Shown: positions 1 to 4,438 of the stretch, in pieces
Position numbering within the stretch: position 1 is the first letter of the stretch
How the letters are laid out: the number at the start of each line of letters is the position of its first letter
Assembly: GCA_021107605.1 (NCBI GenBank)
Contig: JAIOSN010000275.1
Span: 1-6,495 of the forward strand
Source: Anaerolineae bacterium
Lineage (GTDB): Bacteria > Chloroflexota > Anaerolineae > B4-G1 > SLSP01
DNA: 6,495 nucleotides
Reading direction: 5' to 3'
Position numbers and translations under genes: made by a program
Notes under the pieces: model-generated
Databases searched by the model: none
What the model saw: the letters and a program-made list of their open reading frames with translations, nothing else
What the model was told of the DNA's origin: nothing

Positions 1-2291
1 AAAAGGGAGAGGAGCTGTTGGGTAAAGAGACCGCGCGCGAGGCGATTCCCTTTCTGGCTCACCTGATGGATTTGGAATTGGAAGGGGAATGGGCCAAGTG
101 GGTGGAGGAATTAGATCCCGGCGTGCGGCAGAAGCAGACGTTCTGGGCGGCGCGCGAATTTTTCACGGCGGCGGCCCGGGAACAACCCGTGGTCATCGCG
201 TTGGACGATCTCCACTGGGCCGACGAGGCCTCGTTGGCCTTGTTGGAAAATCTCTTGAGCGTGACGGACCAGGCGCCCTTGCTCTTCTGGTTTATCTTCC
301 GCACGCGCCGCGATAAGGGATGTTGGCGTCTGCGTGATAGAGCGGCCAGCGCCTTCCTCCACCGGTACACCGAAGTGCTATTGGGGCCTCTTTCGAAAGC
401 AGCTAGCCGCGAGCTGCTAAGCAAACTCTTGCCCGGCGCCGAGTTCACCCCGGAAGCGGAGCAAGAGATTTTAGATAAGGCTGCCGGTAATCCTTTTTAT
501 CTAGAGGAAGTGGTCCGGTCGTTGATTGACGATAGCGCCGTGATTCCCGACCCGACCGCTGAAGGACGTTGGCAGATCACGGGGAAGATCGAGCAGATCA
601 CAGTCCCTAGCACGCTCCAAGCGGCGATTGTGGCGCGCATGGACCGCCTGACCGAGGATGCGCGGCGCGCTTTGCAGATGGCCTCGGTGATCGGACGACG
701 GTTCCAGGTGGGGCTGTTGCGTCAGTTGGCCGGAGCGGAAACCAGACTGGATGCCTGGTTGGCCCAGTTGGAGCGTAGCGGCCTTATCCGGCCGGTCGAT
801 ACGAATGGCGTCGATACCGAAATGTCTTACGTTTTCCATGATGCTCTGGTGCAAGAAGTAGCCTACGATAGCCTGCCAGTGGAGAGCCGCCAGCGATTCC
901 ACCGGCAAATTGGAGAGGTTTTAGAAGAAACCTTTGCCGGTAAATTAGAACAGGCCTGCGATCTACTTGCTTATCATTTCAATCGCAGCAATAGCGAGTT
1001 CCAAGCGATCACGTATCTGGAGATGGCCGGACAGGTGGCGCAGGCCAAATCCGCCAATGAGACGGCACGGCAACATTATACGGACCTATTGGAGCGGTTA
1101 GGAGTACGGGAAGCCACGTGGCAGAAACGATTTGATATTCTCGCCCAGCGCCAAAAGATCTATGATCTCTGGGGTGAACAGGAGCAGCGCCAGGCAGATT
1201 TGGAGCTGATGCTCTCTCTAGCCGAGATGTACGCGGACCAGGGTCGACGCTCCGCTGCGCTCAACACCCTGGCCGATCTCTATTTCAAGACGGGCCGTTA
1301 CTCTGCTGCGGAATCCGCCGCGCGTGAAGCTCTGGCGATTAAAGAGTCGCGGGGAGATCTCGCCGGTCAGGCTACGGCCCTCAACACCATCGGCGTGTTG
1401 AACTACGTGCGCGGCGATTATGATAGCGCGCGCCAGCCCCTGGAGCAGGCTGTTGCGCTCCGGCGGCAGATCCAAGACCCCGAAGGTGAGGCCTGGAGCA
1501 TGATGTACTTGGGCATGATCGATTTCAAGCGCGGTAATTATAGCGCGGCCTCGGATTATCACTGGCAGGCCCTGGCCAGAGCGCGGGAACGGAAGGACTG
1601 GTTCCAGGAGAGCATTCACTTGACCAATATGGCTCACGTCACCTTGAGCATGGGAAAATATGAGGCGGCGCTCCAGCAGTTCCAGGACGCGCTGGAGATG
1701 AAATCACGGAGCGGAGATCGCCTGGGACAAGGGTTCACGCTCTACGGTATCGGTCTGAGCTCCATTTACCTGGCCGATTACGAAGCCGCGGAGCAGGCAT
1801 TGCAACGCTCGTTGGCCTTGCGGCGGGAGATCGCCGATGAGCGAGGCGTCAGTTATTCGCTCCACGGGCTGGGATTAGCTAAGTTGCAGCAGCAACAATA
1901 TCAGCCCGCGCGGGAGTATTTCCAGCAGGCGTTGGAAGTGCGCACGCGCCTGGGCTTGAAAACGGAGATTGTCGCCGACCTATCGTATTTGGGGCGGACT
2001 TATCTGGGGTTAGGGCAGCTGGCGGAGGCGCGAGAGACATCGGAACGGGCGCTTGACCTCTTAGCGGAGCAAAAAAATGTAGGCGAGGTGCAGCGGCTCT
2101 ACTTGAATCACTATCATATTCTCCGAGCGTTGGCAGACCCGGACGCCGCCGAATTTTTGCAGCGCGCCCAGCAGGCCATGCTGGAGCAGGCTAAGCGCAT
2201 CGCGGATGATCAGGAGCGACAAGGCTTTTTGGAAAACGTCAGCGTCAATCGGGAGATCAAAGTGTTGTGGGGAGAGCACATTCCCGCCTAG
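1..2291 (+). CDS. AAA_16/STAND-like ATPase with C-terminal TPR array, 5'-truncated by the window edge
   Basis: The frame is open to the left edge. A TTG at 18 is the first possible start, but it is almost certainly internal because the Walker A half of the ATPase is missing. Numbering from that TTG gives 757 residues. Walker B is VVIALDDLHWADEASL (58-73, acidic D63/D64). It is followed by the LLFWFIFRTRR strand and the GNPFYLEEVVRSLI segment (157-170) typical of AAA_16 proteins, then a winged-helix-like part (about 195-300, with VFHDALVQEVAYDSL). Residues 411-690 form seven TPR-like units of exactly 40 residues, with the G-x-Y-x-x-A signature (GRYSAA, GDYDSA, GNYSAA, GKYEAA). Related proteins often carry an N-terminal nucleotide cyclase, protein kinase or DNA-binding domain and act as signalling switches. 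Which one applies here cannot be seen. No signal peptide or membrane segment appears in the visible part, so it is probably cytoplasmic. It converges on the mfd/HD genes. Confidence 0.85.
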   Translation, partial: KGEELLGKETAREAIPFLAHLMDLELEGEWAKWVEELDPGVRQKQTFWAAREFFTAAAREQPVVIALDDLHWADEASLALLENLLSVTDQAPLLFWFIFRTRRDKGCWRLRDRAASAFLHRYTEVLLGPLSKAASRELLSKLLPGAEFTPEAEQEILDKAAGNPFYLEEVVRSLIDDSAVIPDPTAEGRWQITGKIEQITVPSTLQAAIVARMDRLTEDARRALQMASVIGRRFQVGLLRQLAGAETRLDAWLAQLERSGLIRPVDTNGVDTEMSYVFHDALVQEVAYDSLPVESRQRFHRQIGEVLEETFAGKLEQACDLLAYHFNRSNSEFQAITYLEMAGQVAQAKSANETARQHYTDLLERLGVREATWQKRFDILAQRQKIYDLWGEQEQRQADLELMLSLAEMYADQGRRSAALNTLADLYFKTGRYSAAESAAREALAIKESRGDLAGQATALNTIGVLNYVRGDYDSARQPLEQAVALRRQIQDPEGEAWSMMYLGMIDFKRGNYSAASDYHWQALARARERKDWFQESIHLTNMAHVTLSMGKYEAALQQFQDALEMKSRSGDRLGQGFTLYGIGLSSIYLADYEAAEQALQRSLALRREIADERGVSYSLHGLGLAKLQQQQYQPAREYFQQALEVRTRLGLKTEIVADLSYLGRTYLGLGQLAEARETSERALDLLAEQKNVGEVQRLYLNHYHILRALADPDAAEFLQRAQQAMLEQAKRIADDQERQGFLENVSVNREIKVLWGEHIPA

Positions 2292-2297
2292 CGCATA

Positions 2298-2323
2298 CCC
2301 TGGCCCAACGGCCATTGCCAGGG
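2298..2323. repeat. hairpin just after the ATPase/TPR stop codon
   Basis: CCCTGGC (2298-2304) pairs perfectly with GCCAGGG (2317-2323) around a 12-base loop, 7 bp after the TAG. It could help end transcription or protect the 3' end of the ATPase/TPR mRNA. There is no T-run after it, so it is not a standard intrinsic terminator. It may equally be one arm of the repeat cluster that fills this interval. Confidence 0.4.
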
Positions 2324-2347
2324 GAATTCGCGGCTACGGCGGCCGCT

Positions 2348-2465
2348 TGTCATTCCGAGCCAGAGAGACGCGCCATGTGCGGAGCTCGCCAGCGAGGAAT
2401 CTCTAGTATTAGGTGAGTGACTTTCCGCAAAATTGGTAGATTCCTCGCTGGCTCTCGGAATGACA
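2348..2465. repeat. inverted-repeat element with TGTCATTCCGAG termini
   Basis: The outer arms TGTCATTCCGAG (2348-2359) and CTCGGAATGACA (2454-2465) are perfect 12-bp inverted repeats. The inner arms GCCAGCGAGGAATCT (2388-2402) and AGATTCCTCGCTGGC (2438-2452) are perfect over 15 bp. The right half has the two motifs almost joined. The left half has 28 extra bases (2360-2387) between them, so the element is two inverted copies of one unit, one of them interrupted. No transposase gene is present. From memory, TGTCATTCCGAG...GAGGAATCT is a dispersed repeat in many bacterial genomes, so this is probably a MITE/REP-like non-autonomous element. Confidence 0.75.
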
Positions 2466-2473
2466 CGGAAACG

Positions 2474-2497
2474 GTAGCCGAGGTTTCTCCCCTCGCT
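2474..2497 (+). repeat. GTAGCCGAGGTTTC palindromic repeat, copy 1
   Basis: The segment starts GTAGCCGAGGTTTC and ends CCTCGCT, so AGC(C)GAGG can pair with CCTCGCT. The same 14-base start and same end occur on the opposite strand at 3265-3289, where they form the stop region of mfd. The two copies therefore flank the HD gene in inverted orientation. This suggests a mobile or amplified palindromic family rather than a regulatory site. Confidence 0.6.
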
Positions 2498-2557
2498 GGA
2501 TTGACGCGCCGGCGCGAAAAGGCGCACCTGGCCGTGAACGATCAGACTACGAGCTGC

Positions 2558-2580
2558 AAAAAGCCCACCTGCGGTAGGCT
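2558..2580 (-). terminator. intrinsic terminator of the mfd-HD transcript
   Basis: Read on the minus strand, AGCCTACC (from 2580) and GGTGGGCT (to 2562) form an 8-bp stem with one mismatch around a GCA loop. A T5 run ending at 2558 overlaps the stem's last base. It lies about 40 bp past the HD gene stop in the correct orientation. This is the only hairpin-plus-T-run I found in the interval. It would end a transcript carrying mfd and the HD gene before it reads antisense into the ATPase/TPR gene. Confidence 0.65.
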
Positions 2581-2582
2581 GG

Positions 2583-2600
2583 CGCGAAAGGGATTTCGCG
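2583..2600. repeat. perfect 7-bp hairpin CGCGAAA-GGGA-TTTCGCG
   Basis: CGCGAAA (2583-2589) and TTTCGCG (2594-2600) flank a GGGA loop. It is followed by GCTAC, so it overlaps the second 16-bp direct repeat (2590-2605). Its GCGAAA/TTTCGC stem is the same as that of the hairpin inserted in mfd at 4496-4512, a possible sign of one repeat family. No T-run follows on either strand. Confidence 0.5.
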
Positions 2601-2610
2601 GCTACTTTTG

Positions 2611-2632
2611 CAAGCCCCATTTATGGGGCTTG
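2611..2632. other. stem-loop whose loop contains the HD gene stop codon
   Basis: CAAGCCCCA (2611-2619) and TGGGGCTTG (2624-2632) form a perfect 9-bp stem with a TTTA loop. The minus-strand TAA stop (2621-2623) lies in the loop, so the last HD codons (Q-A-P) form one arm. There is no T-run next to it. It may stabilise the mRNA end or act as a pause ahead of the terminator at 2558-2580. Confidence 0.5.
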
Positions 2633-3223
2633 CTCGCTCCACAATTTTTCCAACAGAGCGATATTCTCCAATTTCTTGCTGCGCCTGAGTCCTTGTGCCG
2701 CCGGGGTAAAATACTTATGCGCGCGCAGAAAATCCCCTTGCTGCCGGTACCAACTCTTGAGCGGTAGTTCCACTCCGTGCAAGAGCAATTCCTCGCGCAA
2801 ATTGTGACTTGTCTCCAAAAAATCATCCCGCCCCAGCGAGTCCAGATCCGCATCGCAGATCAATCCCTCCAAAAATGTATTGGGATTTTGGGGTAGTTGC
2901 GTCGCCAATATCATTCCCTCAATAACCTTGATTTGCGTGGGACTGTACCCAAAACAGGGTAGAGTCTCCGCCGCGAGCTGCGCTCCCAGAGGCTCATTGT
3001 GGATATAGCGCTCAACGTAACCGAGGTCATGGTAGAGAGCGGCGGTCTGTACCAGGAGGAGCTCCTCTGTTCCCAGCTTGGAGAGCACGGCCAACTTCTC
3101 CGCAGCGGGTAACACGTCATCCCGCGTGTGGTGGATGCCGTGGTAGGGTAGATCCGCTGGCAACTCCGCCGCCAGACGTGCTAAGACGTATCTTCGCGCG
3201 CGTTCCAAATCAGGGTTGCTCAT
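2621..3223 (-). CDS. HD-domain metal-dependent phosphohydrolase
   Basis: This is a complete 200-residue protein. Visible HD-superfamily motifs are Y27-H28-G-I-H31-H32-T, similar to the YHNxxHT entry of HD/PDE-type enzymes, the signature A-L-Y-H65-D66-L-G-Y, a further H75-N-E-P segment, and C-D124-A-D126-L-D. These supply the usual His and Asp ligands for one or two divalent metals. Such proteins hydrolyse phosphoester or nucleotide substrates; the substrate here is unknown. No second domain, signal peptide or membrane helix is seen, so it is probably cytosolic. The ATG at 3223 is the first start after an in-frame TGA three codons upstream, which limits alternatives, but the GAGCGAG before it is a weak ribosome site. 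It lies 39 bp after mfd on the same strand, so co-transcription is likely. A role linked to repair or nucleotides is only inference. Confidence 0.88.
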   Translation of the reverse strand: MSNPDLERARRYVLARLAAELPADLPYHGIHHTRDDVLPAAEKLAVLSKLGTEELLLVQTAALYHDLGYVERYIHNEPLGAQLAAETLPCFGYSPTQIKVIEGMILATQLPQNPNTFLEGLICDADLDSLGRDDFLETSHNLREELLLHGVELPLKSWYRQQGDFLRAHKYFTPAAQGLRRSKKLENIALLEKLWSEQAP

Positions 3224-3224
3224 T

Positions 3225-3256
3225 CTCGCTCATTCGCTTTCTCGCTTATTCGCTTT
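3225..3256. repeat. 16-bp tandem repeat upstream of the HD gene
   Basis: Two adjacent units, CTCGCTCATTCGCTTT (3225-3240) and CTCGCTTATTCGCTTT (3241-3256), differ at one base. Weaker units continue to both sides: 3215-3224 overlaps the HD start codon, and about 3257-3272 covers the mfd stop. Together with the GCGAG-rich end of mfd (to about 3318) this forms a low-complexity tract of about 100 bp. It occupies the whole HD leader, so repeat-number change could alter spacing or translation of the HD gene. Confidence 0.7.
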
Positions 3257-3262
3257 CTTGGC

Positions 3263-3997
3263 TTAGCGAGGTATGGAAACCTCGGCTACTCGCCTTCTCG
3301 CTCGCTCCCTCGCTAACTCCTCCAAAACCCATTGGAGGTTCGCCAGCCAGTGCTCCGGTTGGCGCGTGAGCGGCAGCCAGATGGCGGTGTTGCCCAGACG
3401 GGCGCGCTGGCCCAATGACTGGCGCAACTGGAGAAATTGGGCCGGGGTGAGGGCACGGGGCCAGCATGGAGTGAGGATGATTTGTTCGTTCTGGACGGTG
3501 ATGCTGGGCACGTGAGCGTCGCGGGCCAGGACTTTGAGCCGCAGTTGGACGATGAGATTCTCCGCCTGCGGGGGGAGGGTGCCGAAACGATCCGCCAGTT
3601 CCGCTTGCAACTCGGCGATCTCCGCGATGCTGGTCAGGGCAGCCATGCGGCGGTAGAGGCGGAGGCGCAAATCGCCGGCGGGGACGTAGTCGGGCGGCAG
3701 TCCGACGGCCAGCGGTAACTCGATGGTGATCGCGCCGATGGGTTCCGGTAGGGGCGGCTCGCCGGCGCGCTCCGCCTTGAGCCGTGTCACCGCTTGTTGG
3801 AGCATCTTGGTGTAGAGCGTGAATCCCACGGCGGCGATGTGCCCGTGTTGCCGGGCGCCCAACAATTCCCCCGCCCCGCGTAACTCCAGGTCGCGCAGCG
3901 CGATGGCGAAACCACCTCCCACGCTGGGACTGCTCTGCAATGCTTGGAGCCGTTCCTCGCCTTCTTCCGTCTTTTTCCGGCTCTGGAAAAGGTAGGC
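3263..3997 (-). CDS. mfd: Mfd fragment C: end of the helicase region and C-terminal TRCF domain
   Basis: This continues in the same frame directly after the amber codon, so it has no start of its own; a TTG at 3940 is only a possible restart. It reads AYLFQSRKK, then GGGFAIALRDLELRGAGELL and GHIAAVGFTLYTKMLQQAV, which is the translocation-motif region of Mfd. The TRCF domain follows (EPIGAITIELPLAVGLPPDYVP, LRLRLYRRMAALTS, ELADRFGTLPPQAENLI), and then the domain's usual C-terminal stretch to about VLEELA. The last ~15 residues, RERARRRVAEVSIPR, are Arg-rich and coded by GCGAG-type repeat plus a palindromic element. They are probably a repeat-derived tail. Confidence 0.75.
   Translation of the reverse strand, partial: AYLFQSRKKTEEGEERLQALQSSPSVGGGFAIALRDLELRGAGELLGARQHGHIAAVGFTLYTKMLQQAVTRLKAERAGEPPLPEPIGAITIELPLAVGLPPDYVPAGDLRLRLYRRMAALTSIAEIAELQAELADRFGTLPPQAENLIVQLRLKVLARDAHVPSITVQNEQIILTPCWPRALTPAQFLQLRQSLGQRARLGNTAIWLPLTRQPEHWLANLQWVLEELARERARRRVAEVSIPR
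3265..3289 (-). repeat. palindromic repeat, copy 2, forming the mfd stop region
   Basis: On the minus strand it reads GTAGCCGAGGTTTC...CCTCGCT, matching copy 1 at 2474-2497. CGAGGT (3267-3272) and ACCTCG (3279-3284) form a 6-bp stem with ATGGAA in the loop, extended by TAG/CTA past a bulge. It codes the final VAEVSIPR of mfd, and its edge supplies the TAA at 3263-3265. It may also act as a weak 3' hairpin between mfd and the HD gene, but no T-run follows. Confidence 0.6.
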
Positions 3998-4438
3998 CTA
4001 GCCCCGGCGCGTGCCGCGCCCGACGCGCCCGCGTAGTTGGTAGAGCTGCGCCAGCCCAAAATGATCGGCGTTTTCGACGATAAGGGTGTTGGCGTTGGGA
4101 AAATCCAGCCCGCTTTCGATGATGGTGGTGGCAATCAGCAGGTCTATCTCCTTCGCGGTGAATTGCTCCATCACCTGAGCTAATTTGCGTTCTGGCAGCT
4201 GTCCATGCGCTACCGCGATTCGCGCCTCCGGTAGCTGCCGTTCCAACCGCTTCTGCACTCTGCCGATGGTCGCCACGCGGTTGTGTAGGTTGAACGCTTG
4301 CCCGTGGCGTTTCATCTCGCGGAGCACGGCGCGGCGGACCACGTCGGCATCGTAGGGGCCAATGTAGGTGGAGATGGGCAGCCGTTCCTGGGGCGGCGTC
4401 TCGATGATGTTGATGTCGCGCACGCTCGTCAAGCCCAT
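3998..4438 (-). CDS. mfd: Mfd fragment B: second helicase lobe, ends at a premature amber codon
   Basis: The ATG at 4438 is the Met of the usual PIPRTL-x-M stretch and not a real start. The 146 codons begin MGLTSVRDINIIETPPQERLP, then AFNLHNRVATIGRVQKRL and ARIAVAHGQLPERKL. Motif V is TTIIESGLDFPNANTLIV and motif VI is QLYQLRGRVGR. It ends G-T-R-R-G-TAG, where relatives continue Y-A-Y-L. The frame resumes at once as AYLFQSRKKTEEGEERLQAL, so one base change (TAC or TAT to TAG) explains the stop. The motifs on both sides look well conserved, which implies that loss was recent or artefactual. Confidence 0.75.
   Translation of the reverse strand: MGLTSVRDINIIETPPQERLPISTYIGPYDADVVRRAVLREMKRHGQAFNLHNRVATIGRVQKRLERQLPEARIAVAHGQLPERKLAQVMEQFTAKEIDLLIATTIIESGLDFPNANTLIVENADHFGLAQLYQLRGRVGRGTRRG

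Larger units (their letters stand above)
2292..2620. other. non-coding convergent intergenic region packed with palindromes
   Basis: This is 329 bases between two genes that point at each other. I see no credible gene. The open frames crossing it translate inverted repeats and resemble no protein family I know. In order it holds a hairpin after the ATPase gene, a large two-arm inverted repeat, a repeat copy related to the end of mfd, a minus-strand terminator, a 7-bp hairpin with a GGGA loop, and the left half of a stem-loop over the HD gene stop. Two 16-bp direct repeats (2322-2337 and 2590-2605, 15 of 16 identical, GGGA[A/T]TTCGCGGCTAC) flank most of this block. Confidence 0.7.

Noticed and set aside
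2298..2323. Intrinsic terminator for the ATPase/TPR gene
   Set aside because: The hairpin is real but no T-run follows, so it was kept only as a hairpin.
2348..2605. CRISPR array
   Set aside because: Repeats are few, palindromic and unevenly spaced, with no regular spacers and no cas genes.
2288..2620. Minus-strand 110-codon open frame starting directly after the HD gene stop
   Set aside because: It is a read-through of the palindromic repeats and terminator, has no family resemblance, and its ATG lies in the stem-loop over the HD stop.
2417..2767. Plus-strand 116-codon open frame
   Set aside because: It crosses repeats and runs antisense into the HD gene, whose protein motifs are convincing.
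3246..3467. Minus-strand 73-codon open frame over the end of mfd
   Set aside because: It is out of frame with the TRCF domain and made largely from low-complexity GCGAG DNA.
3998..4000. Programmed read-through or alternative genetic code at the TAG
   Set aside because: The other genes here end normally (the ATPase/TPR gene itself ends in TAG), and a separate frameshift in the same gene makes simple inactivation or read error more likely.
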